NCBI GenBank assembly: GCA_902761665.1
Contig: CACWLA010000002.1
Coordinates: 1-64,000 of the forward strand
Direction: 5' to 3'
Source of the DNA: an uncultured Lachnospiraceae bacterium
Lineage (GTDB): Bacteria > Bacillota > Clostridia > Lachnospirales > Lachnospiraceae
DNA: 64,000 nucleotides
In this document: positions 1-8,498 of the stretch, piece by piece
Layout of the letters: every line of letters begins with the position of its first letter
Numbering within the stretch: the stretch's first letter is position 1
Translations under genes and position numbers: made by a program
Notes under the pieces: generated by a model
The model's input: the letters and a program-made list of their open reading frames with translations, nothing else
The model's database searches: none
What the model was told of the DNA's origin: nothing

Positions 1-186
1 GACCAGGACGATGAATTCCTTGTCCTTGATGTCCAGGCTGAACTGCTGCACCGCTACGACGCCTTCATCGGTGATCTGAAGATTGACCTTCTTCTCCGGT
101 TCTTCGTCTTTTTTCTTTTTCTTCTTATCCTCTCCGCTGACGAAGGGATACACTTTCTTGATGTTCTTCAGTTGAACTTCTGCCAT
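1..186 (-). CDS. Sugar ABC transporter ATPase, UgpC/MsmK type (N-terminal part)
   Basis: Only the first 62 codons lie in the window; the gene runs off the left edge. It begins MAEVQLKNIKKVYPF, then a Lys/Glu-rich insert at about residues 19-33, then VVAVQQFSLDIKDKEFIVLV, which is the lead-in to the Walker A loop. This layout, with the charged insert, is familiar from UgpC/MsmK-type ATPases of Clostridia, which energise sugar importers from the cytoplasmic side. A GGAG sits 8 bases before the ATG. It is the last visible gene of the LacI-SBP-permease-permease-GH5 operon and would power that importer, although such ATPases often serve several transporters. The catalytic motifs are outside the window, so activity cannot be judged. 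Confidence 0.85.
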   Translation of the reverse strand, partial: MAEVQLKNIKKVYPFVSGEDKKKKKKDEEPEKKVNLQITDEGVVAVQQFSLDIKDKEFIVLV

Positions 187-209
187 GACAATTGCTCCGA
201 TCGGTGTGA

Positions 210-1262
210 TTATAGATAACGGATCAGTTCCGGACGGACCGGATCCATGCGTCCGTCGGCCAGGCCGAAATCCATCTGCCTGTAGCTCCAGGCAGCGCGG
301 CCGATGCCGTAATGCGTGAAAGCCTGATGGATCAGGCGGTACCAGGCGAGGGTATCTTCCGGCGAGGCATTGTCGATCACGCCGTACTCACCGCAGTAGA
401 GCGGCACGCCCCGCTTTTCGGCTGCCTTCACCGCTTCTTCAAAGAAAGCGATGAAATAGTCCGCGGAAAGATGCGTTTCTGCCGGGTATTGCGCAAGACC
501 GGAAGAGTGCGGGCCGAGCATCCGGCAGCTCGCTTCTTCCATCTCGCCGAAGCCGGCCGTGACCGGGATGCGGAAGCCTCTGTCCATCGAAGGCATCCAG
601 TATGCGCCCTGATGGGTGAAGATGAGCGGCTCGTAGCAGTGGAAATTGTACACGAGGTGTTCATCGTCCGGGATATCGATGGCTTTCACGGAAAGCGCGC
701 TGTTGTGCCAGAAGCCGCCCACGAGGACCGGCGTTTCCGGCGCGAAGGCGCGGATGCGGCGGATGCATTCCCGGGCGATCCGGTTCCAGGCCGGCATGAA
801 GCTTTCCTCGGTCACTTCGTTCAGCAACTCAAAGGCGACGTGCTCCGGGTCGTCCCCGAAGCGCTTCGCGATTTCTTCCCAGAGGCGGCAAAAGCGCTCC
901 TGGTACTTTTCACTCTCAAAGAAGCCGCTTTCCTGCTCGCCGGGGTCGAAGGAAAAGCCCGCGGTCTTGTGCAGGTCGATCACGGCGTTCAGGCTGTTTT
1001 CCTTCGCGTATCCGAGCGCCCGCGCAAGGTGGGCGAAGCCGGAAGCGCAGGGCCTTCCCTGCTCATCTTCCAGCAGATCGTAGTCTACGGGGATGCGGAC
1101 GTGGTCGGCGCCCCAACTGCGGATCACGGCAAAGTCATCCTTGCGGATGAAGTTCTGATACCGCTTCTCCGTGTGGTCACACTGCGAGAACCATCCGCCG
1201 AGGTCGACGCCTTTCCGGAATCCTTTCCATTCTTTCAAAATGACGCTTCCTTTCCGGGGCAT
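210..1262 (-). CDS. Glycoside hydrolase family 5, cytoplasmic beta-glucanase/cellodextrinase-like
   Basis: A 350-residue (beta/alpha)8 glycosidase. The GH5 acid/base Glu is in FELLNEV (E149) and the nucleophile Glu in YCGEYGV (E292); HVRIP near residue 54 and NFHCYEP near 206 are other typical GH5 segments. There is no signal peptide, so it should act inside the cell on imported oligosaccharides. Its ATG overlaps the stop of the upstream permease (TGATG), which implies translational coupling. With a GH94 phosphorylase across the divergent promoter, a cellodextrin or other beta-glucan oligosaccharide is the most likely substrate. GH5 also includes mannanases and beta-1,3-glucanases, so the exact linkage is not settled. 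Confidence 0.85.
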   Translation of the reverse strand: MPRKGSVILKEWKGFRKGVDLGGWFSQCDHTEKRYQNFIRKDDFAVIRSWGADHVRIPVDYDLLEDEQGRPCASGFAHLARALGYAKENSLNAVIDLHKTAGFSFDPGEQESGFFESEKYQERFCRLWEEIAKRFGDDPEHVAFELLNEVTEESFMPAWNRIARECIRRIRAFAPETPVLVGGFWHNSALSVKAIDIPDDEHLVYNFHCYEPLIFTHQGAYWMPSMDRGFRIPVTAGFGEMEEASCRMLGPHSSGLAQYPAETHLSADYFIAFFEEAVKAAEKRGVPLYCGEYGVIDNASPEDTLAWYRLIHQAFTHYGIGRAAWSYRQMDFGLADGRMDPVRPELIRYL

Positions 1263-2131
1263 CAGCCCTTGACGCTGCCCGAGGTCACGCCCTTGATGAT
1301 GGACTTGGACAGGAGGATGTAGGTGATCATGACCGGCAGGATCGCGAGCAGGATGAACATGTAGACCTTGCCCATGTCGAACTTGGAATAGTCGGCACTT
1401 CTGAGCTGGGCGATCATGATCGGGACGGTCTTCATCTCGGCCTTGTCAAGCAGCAGGGCAGGGACGAAGTAGTTGTTCCAGGAACTGACGAAGGAAAAGA
1501 TCATCTGTACCGCGATGGCGGGCTTCAGCATCGGGAGCACGATCGTATTGAAGGTGCGGAATTCGCCGGAGCCGTCGACTCTGGCGGCATCGATGACGTC
1601 AAGCGGGAGCACGCTCTCCATGTACTGCTTCATGTAGAAGAAGACGACCGGAGCGGCGATGCTCGGAACGATCAGCGGAATGTAGCTGTTGGTCAGGTGC
1701 AGCTTGTTCATCATCTGCACGAAGCCGAGCGCGGAAACCTGCGCCGGGATCATCATGATCGCAATGATGAAGGTGAAGATCGCCCGCTTGCCCCTGAATT
1801 CGTAGGCGTGGATGCCGTAGGCCGTGAGCGCGGAGAAATACGTGGTCAGTGCGGCGCTGGACAGGGCGATGATCAGGCTGTTCAGCATGCCCCGGGGAAT
1901 GTTGATGGACGTATCGGTCCAGGCATTGACCAGGTTCCGGAAGAAGTTTTCCTTCGGCAGCAGCGTAAAGCCGGCAGCCAGCTGCGCGTTGCTCCGGGTC
2001 GCGTTGATGATCATCAGGTAGAAGAAAAAGAGACAGAGCACGGTGAGGAAGATCAGGATCAGGTATACGATCACCCGAAGAACGATCAGCTTGATGCGGC
2101 CGCGCGTGTTGTCGTCGAGTTTTCTGCTCAT
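1262..2131 (-). CDS. Carbohydrate ABC transporter permease, MalG type
   Basis: A 289-residue inner permease with about six membrane segments (first at roughly 18-41). The EAA loop that docks the ATPase is recognisable as DAARVDGSGEFRTF followed by IVLPMLKP near residues 180-205. The C-terminus ends in the usual GVTSGSVKG. It overlaps the MalF-type permease gene by 4 bases (ATGA) and the GH5 gene by a TGATG, so the three are translated as a block. It forms the channel together with the partner permease and receives sugar from the lipoprotein encoded at 3191-4561. Family assignment is firm; the sugar is inferred from the neighbours. Confidence 0.93.
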   Translation of the reverse strand: MSRKLDDNTRGRIKLIVLRVIVYLILIFLTVLCLFFFYLMIINATRSNAQLAAGFTLLPKENFFRNLVNAWTDTSINIPRGMLNSLIIALSSAALTTYFSALTAYGIHAYEFRGKRAIFTFIIAIMMIPAQVSALGFVQMMNKLHLTNSYIPLIVPSIAAPVVFFYMKQYMESVLPLDVIDAARVDGSGEFRTFNTIVLPMLKPAIAVQMIFSFVSSWNNYFVPALLLDKAEMKTVPIMIAQLRSADYSKFDMGKVYMFILLAILPVMITYILLSKSIIKGVTSGSVKG

Positions 2132-3114
2132 AACACGTTCCCCTTTCTTTCTCTGTGCTTTCTCTGCGGATCCTTGTACTGGGCAACCAGGCTCTTGTAC
2201 ACGAAGCCGCTCAGAATGCCGGTGACAACGAAGATGAAAACGGATATCGCGCCGGCCATGCCGTAGTTCTTATTCGTGAGATACCCGTTCAGGTACATGA
2301 CCAGAGTCCGCGTCATTTCATTCGGGACGCCCTTGCCGTTCGTCAGGACCTGCGGCACATCGAACATCTGGATGCCGCCGATCATGGCCGTGATGAGGCA
2401 GTAGACGAAGATCGGCATGAGGAGCGGCATGGTCACGCGGAAGAAGACCTGTACCGCGTTCGCACCGTCGATCGTAGCGGATTCGAACAGCGCCTGGTCG
2501 ATGCCCATGATGCCGGCCATCAGGACGATCGTCGTGTTGCCGAACCACATCAGGAAGTTCATCAGTGCGATCATCCCGCGGACCGTGACCTGCTTCGAGA
2601 AGAAGTCAAACGAGGCGTCGATCCATCCCCAGTGTTCCAGCAGTGCCTGGATCGGGCCGACCCGGGAGAAGAGGGTGTAGAAGAGCATCGAGAAGGCCGC
2701 CGCCATGATCAGGTTCGGCATGTAGATGACGGTCTTGAAGAAGCCCTGTCCCTTGATGTTCAGCCGGTAGCTGGTGAAGAAGATCGCGAGGAGAAGGGCG
2801 ATCACGAACTGCGGGACGGCGCCGAGGATCCAGAGAACGAACGTGTTCAGCGCGTATTTCAGGACCAGGATCACGCCGCTGCTGTCGGGGGAGAAGAGCG
2901 TCTTGTAATTCTCAATGCCGACGAAATTCGGGCCTACCTGCGTCAGACCGACCCGGTAGGATTCAAAAAAGCTGTTGTATATCGTCAGGAATTGCGGAGC
3001 AAGCGTGAAACAGAGGTAAACGACGAAAAAGGGAATGATGAAGATATAGCCCCATTTCGCATAGCTCACCCCGTTCTTCCGCCTGCCGTTTTTTGCCGTA
3101 TCATTCTTTGTCAT
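2128..3114 (-). CDS. Carbohydrate ABC transporter permease, MalF type
   Basis: A 328-residue permease with six predicted membrane helices; the first spans roughly residues 23-45 after a basic, cytoplasmic N-terminus. The EAA motif reads ESATIDGANAVQVFFRVTMP near residue 213. It is the usual partner of the MalG-type permease that follows with a 4-base overlap. The start has a strong AAGGAGG. A GC-rich hairpin with a T run separates it from the binding-protein gene upstream, so it probably receives only part of the transcription that the binding protein gets. Confidence 0.93.
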   Translation of the reverse strand: MTKNDTAKNGRRKNGVSYAKWGYIFIIPFFVVYLCFTLAPQFLTIYNSFFESYRVGLTQVGPNFVGIENYKTLFSPDSSGVILVLKYALNTFVLWILGAVPQFVIALLLAIFFTSYRLNIKGQGFFKTVIYMPNLIMAAAFSMLFYTLFSRVGPIQALLEHWGWIDASFDFFSKQVTVRGMIALMNFLMWFGNTTIVLMAGIMGIDQALFESATIDGANAVQVFFRVTMPLLMPIFVYCLITAMIGGIQMFDVPQVLTNGKGVPNEMTRTLVMYLNGYLTNKNYGMAGAISVFIFVVTGILSGFVYKSLVAQYKDPQRKHRERKGNVL

Positions 3115-3140
3115 GAGTAGTTTCCTCCTTGAAGAGGCTG

Positions 3141-3177
3141 TTAAAAAACTGCGGCAGGGGGGATCCCCCTGCCGCAG
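3141..3177 (-). terminator. Intercistronic terminator/attenuator after the binding-protein gene
   Basis: A perfect 13-bp inverted repeat (3149-3161 and 3165-3177, 3-base loop) is followed on the minus strand by a run of six T. It lies between the lipoprotein gene and its two permeases. A partial terminator here would give more binding protein than membrane components, as is common for sugar importers. Confidence 0.85.
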
Positions 3178-3190
3178 CCTTTACTGTCCG

Positions 3191-4561
3191 TTACTGCGGC
3201 AGTTTGATGTTCGGATAGGTCTCCTTGACGTACTGGTAGAAGTTCTTCATGGCGGTATCCTTGTCGACGGAACCGTTGTAGAATTCCTGCAGTTTGTTCT
3301 GCAGACCTTCGTTCAGCAGCTGATCGTAGTTGGTGTGGTTCTCCCACTTGATGTCCTTCGCAAGTTCGGCGAAGATCTTGATGTCGTTCTGGCCGTCCAG
3401 GATGGCGGTGTTGCCGTAGTTCGGATCATCGGCAAACTTCTGGGCGATCGCAGTGTTGTTCGGATACTGGTTTTCAGCCTTGACAAGGTTGGTGACGACT
3501 TCTTCGTTGGTGGTGAAGGTCTCGAAGATGCTCTTCAGCATTTCGGTGTTGTCGGAACCGGTCGCGGCCAGGAGCCAGGTGCCGCCCCAGAAGTAGGCCT
3601 GCGGTCCCTTGACGATGCACCAGTCACCGACGCAGCCGTCCTGCGGATCCATGGCGTTGTTCATGCAGAAGTTGTAGTACCAGGCAGGGCCGAAGAAGCA
3701 CATGGTCTTGCCGGTCTTGAACATCTCGTTGGTCTTTTCCGCATCCCACACACCGGCGGTCAGGGTGTAGCCGTTCTTGATGTAGTTCTCGGTCTGATCC
3801 ATCCAGGCAGTGATCTGCGGGTCAAACTGCAGGTTGCCGTTGGCATCGACCCAGGGCATGGTGCAGTTGTTGGAGAAGGTACGGAAGGTCTCCGCGAAGG
3901 AGGCGGTCATGTAGTAGCCTTTGGCCTTGGCATCGGCGGCAACTTTGTCGAATTTCTCCCAGCTGTCGATCTTGGCCTGGACTTCTTCAGGAACGTCAGT
4001 GCCGAGCACGTCCTTGGCGATGCTCTTGCGGTAGATCACGGCAGCGGGGCAGCACTGGAAGGAAACGCCCTTGCACACGCCCTTCGAGTCGGAAGCAGCC
4101 TTGATGGTGTATTCATACATCGTGTCCGCATTCTTGAAACCGAAGGAGGTGATGTCCATGGTGTAGTCGGAATCGACGTATTTGCCGATGTAGTCGGCTT
4201 CGGCCAGGAACATGTCGATCTTTTCGTCGTCCTTGGCGTTCGCCTGGTTCAGCAGGGCTTCGTCCAGTTTCTGCTGGTACACGCCGTTGTCGCTGGGATT
4301 GATGATCCAGTTGACGGTGACGCCGTCCGGGACTTTGTAGTACTTTTCGAAGAATCCCTTGAATTCTTCATTCCAGGCGTAGATGTTGAACACCTTGCCC
4401 TGTGCAGCGGGAGCCGGGGTGGTCTCGGGGGCCTTGGTCTCGCCCTTGGTCGCAGCGGTGCTTCCTTCGGGAGCCGCAGAACTGGCGGGGGTCTTGCCGC
4501 CGCAGGCTGTCAGGCTGAGGATCATCAGCGCCGCAAGCAGGATCGCAAACAGTTTCTTCAT
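3191..4561 (-). CDS. Sugar-binding lipoprotein of ABC importer (family 1, MalE/UgpB type)
   Basis: A 456-residue extracellular solute-binding protein. The start at 4561 is chosen because it has AAGGAG upstream and opens a classic lipoprotein signal, MKKLFAILLAALMILSLTAC, with the lipidated Cys at position 20; a longer frame upstream has no ribosome site and overlaps lacI. A Thr/Ala/Pro-rich tether follows the Cys, then the mature domain. The protein should capture oligosaccharide outside the membrane and pass it to the permeases at 2128-3114 and 1262-2131. It lies directly downstream of lacI in the same direction with no clear promoter between them, so it is probably read from the lacI promoter. 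Confidence 0.92.
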   Translation of the reverse strand: MKKLFAILLAALMILSLTACGGKTPASSAAPEGSTAATKGETKAPETTPAPAAQGKVFNIYAWNEEFKGFFEKYYKVPDGVTVNWIINPSDNGVYQQKLDEALLNQANAKDDEKIDMFLAEADYIGKYVDSDYTMDITSFGFKNADTMYEYTIKAASDSKGVCKGVSFQCCPAAVIYRKSIAKDVLGTDVPEEVQAKIDSWEKFDKVAADAKAKGYYMTASFAETFRTFSNNCTMPWVDANGNLQFDPQITAWMDQTENYIKNGYTLTAGVWDAEKTNEMFKTGKTMCFFGPAWYYNFCMNNAMDPQDGCVGDWCIVKGPQAYFWGGTWLLAATGSDNTEMLKSIFETFTTNEEVVTNLVKAENQYPNNTAIAQKFADDPNYGNTAILDGQNDIKIFAELAKDIKWENHTNYDQLLNEGLQNKLQEFYNGSVDKDTAMKNFYQYVKETYPNIKLPQ

Positions 4562-4644
4562 TTTCTTTCTCCTTATTCGCTTTTTGCTTTTGCTTTGTTT
4601 TTTGTTTTTTACTGTTTTGTTCTTTATCAAAACGCTTTCGCGCT

Positions 4645-5664
4645 TCAACCGTTTCCGTTGATGTCGGCCACCGTGCTGCCTTCGAGGAGCCGGCCTTCGA
4701 CCGTGATCTGCTGCGGGAGCCATACGTCGGGCTTTTCGATCTGCCCGACCAGGAGCCTCGCGGCTTCGGTCCCCATTTCCTCGGCGCCCTGCTGATAGGT
4801 GGTCAGGCGCGGCCGCAGGACCTGGGAGAGCGGGATGCCGTCGTAGCCGGCGACGCTCATGTCCTTCGGGATGCTCATGCCATGCTTTTCCAGTTCGCTC
4901 ATGCCGCCGAGATAGGAGAGGTCATCCGGATACAGGATGCAGGTCGGCCGGTCGGGGAGGGCCAGGAGCGCTCTGGTGGCGAGTCCGCTGGACCGCGGAT
5001 CGTGGTAGGTGGCGGGGCGGATGTATTCCGCCGGCACCGTGATGCCGAGGTCGGCGCAGGTCTTGCGGAAGCTTGCAAGACGCTTCTGAGTGACCGAGGT
5101 GTTTTCGCCGTGGATGAAGGCGATCTTCCGGTGGCCTTTCGCGTGGACGAAGCGGACCAGGGTCTCCATGCCGCGGACGTTGTCGGAGAGGATCGAGCTG
5201 CGGCTGTCGAAGCTGTAGTCCAGTGTCACCGTCGGGATCTCACTGGCCGCGAGACGGATGATGGCCGGATCCTGGAAGTCGGCGGAGGCGATCACCACGC
5301 CGTCGCAGCTGCGGTATTTCGCGTGTTCATAGTAATCCATGGACTGGCGGCCGAGATCCTTCGCAATGAAGGTGATGTCGTAGCCGAGCCGTTCGGCTTC
5401 GGCCTTCACGCTTTCCAGGATACGGGAGAAGTATTCATGGGAGATGCCGCCGCCCGTCGCATCAGAGAAGAGGACGCCGATGTTGTAGCTGCGGCCCATT
5501 TTCAGGGCACGGGCCGTCGCGTTCGGAAAATAGCCGAGGGAGGCTGCCGTGTCACGAATCTTTTTCGTGGTCTCCGGGGACACGTCCGCAGCACCGTTCA
5601 GTGCCTTGCTGACCGTGGCGCGTGAAACGCCGCATGCATTTGCAATGTCCGTGATCGTGACCAT
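4645..5664 (-). CDS. LacI-family repressor of the cellodextrin-type locus
   Basis: A 339-residue regulator. The helix-turn-helix is at the N-terminus (TITDIANACGVSRATVSKALNG, residues 3-24), followed by the hinge helix (NATARALKMG) and a periplasmic-binding-protein-like effector domain. It starts the minus-strand operon with the binding protein, permeases and GH5. Copies of a TTAATCGATTA-type operator sit just behind the -10 boxes of its own promoter and of the divergent GH94 promoter, so it most likely represses both and is released by an imported sugar. The start is supported by GAAAGGA upstream. The inducer is not known. Confidence 0.93.
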   Translation of the reverse strand: MVTITDIANACGVSRATVSKALNGAADVSPETTKKIRDTAASLGYFPNATARALKMGRSYNIGVLFSDATGGGISHEYFSRILESVKAEAERLGYDITFIAKDLGRQSMDYYEHAKYRSCDGVVIASADFQDPAIIRLAASEIPTVTLDYSFDSRSSILSDNVRGMETLVRFVHAKGHRKIAFIHGENTSVTQKRLASFRKTCADLGITVPAEYIRPATYHDPRSSGLATRALLALPDRPTCILYPDDLSYLGGMSELEKHGMSIPKDMSVAGYDGIPLSQVLRPRLTTYQQGAEEMGTEAARLLVGQIEKPDVWLPQQITVEGRLLEGSTVADINGNG

Positions 5665-5692
5665 GGAGTCTTTCCTTTCTCTGAAAAGTTTA

Positions 5693-5706
5693 CTTAATCG
5701 ATTTCG
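5693..5706 (-). promoter_or_regulatory. LacI operator, imperfect copy, at the lacI promoter
   Basis: CTTAATCGATTTCG matches 12 of 14 positions of the perfect palindrome at 5870-5883. It lies 8 bases downstream of the minus-strand -10 box, a position where bound repressor blocks transcription. This suggests autoregulation of lacI and of the transporter operon behind it. Confidence 0.75.
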
Positions 5707-5714
5707 CTGCGCTC

Positions 5715-5744
5715 ATTATAGCGCCCGCCCCTATGAACTGTCAA
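5715..5744 (-). promoter_or_regulatory. Sigma-A promoter for lacI-transporter-GH5 operon
   Basis: On the minus strand, TTGACA (5739-5744) is followed after 18 bases by TATAAT (5715-5720). Both hexamers are consensus. The operator at 5693-5706 directly follows. Confidence 0.88.
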
Positions 5745-5836
5745 GCCCCTTTTGACCTGATTTAATTAAATAATCGCGTATAAAACTTAATTAAATTCCG
5801 CCAGAGCGGAAGTACGGAAAGTTTTTCAAAAAGGGC

Positions 5837-5865
5837 TTGCGTTTTCCAAACAGTGTTTCTATAAT
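5837..5865 (+). promoter_or_regulatory. Sigma-A promoter for the GH94 phosphorylase gene
   Basis: TTGCGT (5837-5842), 17-base spacer, TATAAT (5860-5865). The start site would fall inside the palindromic operator at 5870-5883. The 5745-5836 stretch between the two divergent promoters is AT-rich and contains the 12-bp palindrome ATTTAATTAAAT at 5760-5771, which I cannot assign. Confidence 0.88.
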
Positions 5866-5869
5866 GTTG

Positions 5870-5883
5870 CTTAATCGATTAAG
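5870..5883 (+). promoter_or_regulatory. LacI operator, perfect 14-bp palindrome
   Basis: CTTAATCGATTAAG is perfectly self-complementary and begins 5 bases after the -10 box. Its central CG and 14-bp symmetry are typical of LacI-family sites. The divergent lacI gene at 4645-5664 is the obvious regulator. Confidence 0.85.
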
Positions 5884-5960
5884 ACGGAAAAAATGTCTGA
5901 AATAAGGCGAATTTCCGTTATAACAAGCTCCTTTACTCTTATAATTGGAGGAAATGCCAT

Positions 5961-8372
5961 ATGCGGTACGGCTATTTTGACGATCAGGCAAGGGAATACG
6001 TCATCACGAGGCCGGATACGCCTCTGCCGTGGACGAACTATCTGGGAAACGAAGGCTTCTTCTCGCTGATCAGCAATACCTGCGGAGGATACAGTTTTTA
6101 TAAGGATGCAAAGCTGCGGCGGATCACCCGTTTCCGCTACAACAACGTGCCTGCTGACGAGGGCGGGCGGCTTTTCTACATCTGCGACGGCGAAACGGTC
6201 TGGAGCCCTGCGTTCCTGCCGGCCCGGACGCCCCTTGACCTTTACCGCTGCCGGCACGGGCTCGGCTACTCGGTCTTTGAGGGAAAAAAGAACGGCGTCG
6301 GTGCGGAACTGACCGTTACGGTCCCTCTGCATGCCGACATGGAGGTCCGGAAACTCGTACTGACGAATGAGAGTCCGGAAGAAAAGGACCTGGACGTCTA
6401 CGGCGGCGTGGAGTGGTGCCTCTGGAATGCGGTGGATGATCAGACCAATTTCCAGCGCAACTGGAATATCGGCGAGGTCGAGACAGAGGGCAGTACCGTC
6501 TATCACAAGACCGAATACCGCGAACGCCGGAACCATTACGCCTTCTTTTCGGCAAATGCCCCGATCGAAGGTTTCGATACGGACCGTGACGCGTTCCTCG
6601 GACGTTTTCGTGGCTGGAATGAACCGATCGCCGTGGAGAAGAGAACGTCCTTCGGCAGCATTGCCGCCGGCTGGGCTCCGGTCGCCGTACTGCGGCTGAA
6701 GGTGAAGCTTTCGCCCGGAGAACGGCGCGTCATCCTGTTCCGTCTCGGCTATGCGGAAAATCCCGAAGAGAAGAAGTTCAGCGCCCCGGACGTGATCAAT
6801 AAGGAAAAAGCGCACCGCATGCTGGCAGCGTTCGAAACAGAAGAGCAGTTCGACGCCGCGATGGAAGAACTCCGCGCCTACTGGACCGGACTTCTCTCGC
6901 GCTTTACGTTAAGGAGCAGCGAGGAAAAACTTGACCGCATGGTCAACATCTGGAACCAGTATCAGTGCATGGTCACCTTCAACATGAGCCGCAGCGCGTC
7001 CTACTACGAGAGCGGGACCGGAAGAGGCATGGGCTTCCGCGACAGCTGCCAGGATCTGCTCGGCTTCGTGCATCTCATTCCGGAACGCGCGCGGGAGAGG
7101 ATCCTGGACATCGCGTCGATCCAGTTTGCCGACGGCAGCACCTATCACCAGTACCAGCCGCTGACCAAGCGCGGAAATGCCGACATCGGTTCGGGCTTCA
7201 ATGACGATCCGCTGTGGCTCGTCGCCTGCACCGCAGCATACGTGCGCGAGACCGGCGACATGACGATCCTGAATGAACCGACGCCCTTCAATAATGAAGA
7301 GGGCACGGAAGTCCCGCTGATGGAGCATCTTCGCCGGAGCGTGGCTTATACCGCTTTGCACCGCGGCCCTCACGGCCTGCCGCTCATCGGCCGCGCCGAC
7401 TGGAATGACTGTCTGAACCTGAACTGCTTCAGCAGGGAGCCCGGCGAGAACTTCCAGACCTGTTCGAACTTCGAGAGCGGGAAGGCGGAAAGCGTCTTCA
7501 TCGCGGCGATGTTCGTGAAATACGCGAAGGAATATGCTGAACTCTGCGTGCGGACCGGCCTCACCGAAGAAGCGGAGACGGTGCGGAAGGAAGCGGATGA
7601 GATGGAAGCCGCGGTCCTTGCGCACGGCTGGGACGGCGAATGGTTCCGCCGCGCGTACGATGCCTTCGAGCAGCCGGTGGGCAGCAGCCTGAATGAGGAA
7701 GGAAAGATCTTCGTCGAACCGCAGGGCTTCTGCGTGATGGCGGGGATCGGCGGCGCCGAATACGGAAAGCGTGCGCTCCGTTCCGCGGAGAAATATCTCG
7801 GCAACGATTTCGGCATTGAACTGCTGTGGCCCTGCTATTCGCAGTATTATGTGCATCTGGGCGAGATTTCCTCCTACCCGCCCGGATACAAGGAAAACGG
7901 CTCCGTCTTCTGCCACAACAATCCGTGGATCACGCTGGCCTACTGCGCGGTCGGCGACGGCAACGCCGCATTTGACCTCTATGCGCGGCAGGCACCGGCC
8001 TATATCGAAGACAAGAGCGAGATCCACCGGACGGAGCCCTACTGCTACAGCCAGACGATTGCGGGCAGGCGCGCGCGGACGTACGGCGAAGCGAAGAACT
8101 CGTGGCTGACAGGCACGGCGGCATGGTCCTTTGTCTCCGTAAGCCAGGGCATTTTGGGCATCCGGCCTGACTGGGACGGCCTGCGCGTCGAGCCCTGCCT
8201 ACCGGAACGGATCGAAAGCTGCCGGATCAGCCGCCTCTTCCGCGGGACCCGCTACGAGATCACGATCCGCCGCGGGGAAAAGAAGGGCATGACTGTGGAC
8301 GGAAAGCCCGTTTCCGGCAAGACTGTGCCTGTCACGGATGCGCCCGTCTGCGAAGTCGCCGTGACCGTCTGA
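5961..8372 (+). CDS. GH94 phosphorylase, cellobiose phosphorylase-like
   Basis: An 803-residue cytoplasmic enzyme that should split a beta-glucosyl disaccharide with phosphate to glucose 1-phosphate and a free sugar, saving ATP. Its start (MRYGYFDDQAREYVI), the N-terminal beta-sandwich segment NYLGNEGFFSLISNTCGGYS and the helical-barrel motifs GRGMGFRDS and RADWNDCLN (478-486, containing the catalytic acid Asp) closely follow cellobiose phosphorylases; the length also fits. A GGAGG precedes the ATG. It is transcribed alone from a LacI-controlled promoter divergent from the importer operon, and ends at a strong terminator. Laminaribiose phosphorylase and other GH94 activities of similar length cannot be fully excluded. 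Confidence 0.92.
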   Translation: MRYGYFDDQAREYVITRPDTPLPWTNYLGNEGFFSLISNTCGGYSFYKDAKLRRITRFRYNNVPADEGGRLFYICDGETVWSPAFLPARTPLDLYRCRHGLGYSVFEGKKNGVGAELTVTVPLHADMEVRKLVLTNESPEEKDLDVYGGVEWCLWNAVDDQTNFQRNWNIGEVETEGSTVYHKTEYRERRNHYAFFSANAPIEGFDTDRDAFLGRFRGWNEPIAVEKRTSFGSIAAGWAPVAVLRLKVKLSPGERRVILFRLGYAENPEEKKFSAPDVINKEKAHRMLAAFETEEQFDAAMEELRAYWTGLLSRFTLRSSEEKLDRMVNIWNQYQCMVTFNMSRSASYYESGTGRGMGFRDSCQDLLGFVHLIPERARERILDIASIQFADGSTYHQYQPLTKRGNADIGSGFNDDPLWLVACTAAYVRETGDMTILNEPTPFNNEEGTEVPLMEHLRRSVAYTALHRGPHGLPLIGRADWNDCLNLNCFSREPGENFQTCSNFESGKAESVFIAAMFVKYAKEYAELCVRTGLTEEAETVRKEADEMEAAVLAHGWDGEWFRRAYDAFEQPVGSSLNEEGKIFVEPQGFCVMAGIGGAEYGKRALRSAEKYLGNDFGIELLWPCYSQYYVHLGEISSYPPGYKENGSVFCHNNPWITLAYCAVGDGNAAFDLYARQAPAYIEDKSEIHRTEPYCYSQTIAGRRARTYGEAKNSWLTGTAAWSFVSVSQGILGIRPDWDGLRVEPCLPERIESCRISRLFRGTRYEITIRRGEKKGMTVDGKPVSGKTVPVTDAPVCEVAVTV

Positions 8373-8406
8373 AACAGCGTCTGAGACAGAAGAAATGACC
8401 GCAGAG

Positions 8407-8455
8407 AAATGAGCGGAAAGGAGAAGCAAACGGCTTGCCTTTCCGCTCATTTGCG
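8407..8455 (+). terminator. Terminator of the GH94 gene
   Basis: A perfect 15-bp stem (8407-8421 with 8438-8452) ends in TTT on the right arm. The short T tract makes it a slightly unusual intrinsic terminator, but stem length and position directly after the gene are convincing. Confidence 0.75.
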
Positions 8456-8463
8456 TTTATAGT
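8436..8463 (+). promoter_or_regulatory. Possible promoter for the CDP-alcohol transferase gene
   Basis: TTGCCT (8436-8441) and TATAGT (8458-8463) are 16 bases apart. The -35 box overlaps the right arm of the GH94 terminator. Plausible but not strong. Confidence 0.4.
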
Positions 8464-8498
8464 ATGTATGTACAGATTGATTTTTGAGGCATCATGGC

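Noticed and set aside
312..1322. A 336-codon open frame on the plus strand opposite the GH5 gene
   Set aside because: It lies wholly antisense to a well-supported glycosidase, has no family motif and no ribosome site; long antisense frames are expected at this GC content.
3113..4795. A 560-codon plus-strand frame opposite the binding-protein gene
   Set aside because: Antisense shadow of the lipoprotein and lacI genes; composition is the reverse image of their codons.
5752..5784. A third promoter (TTGACC ... TATAAA) between lacI and the GH94 gene
   Set aside because: The spacing of 21 bases is too long for a sigma-A promoter.
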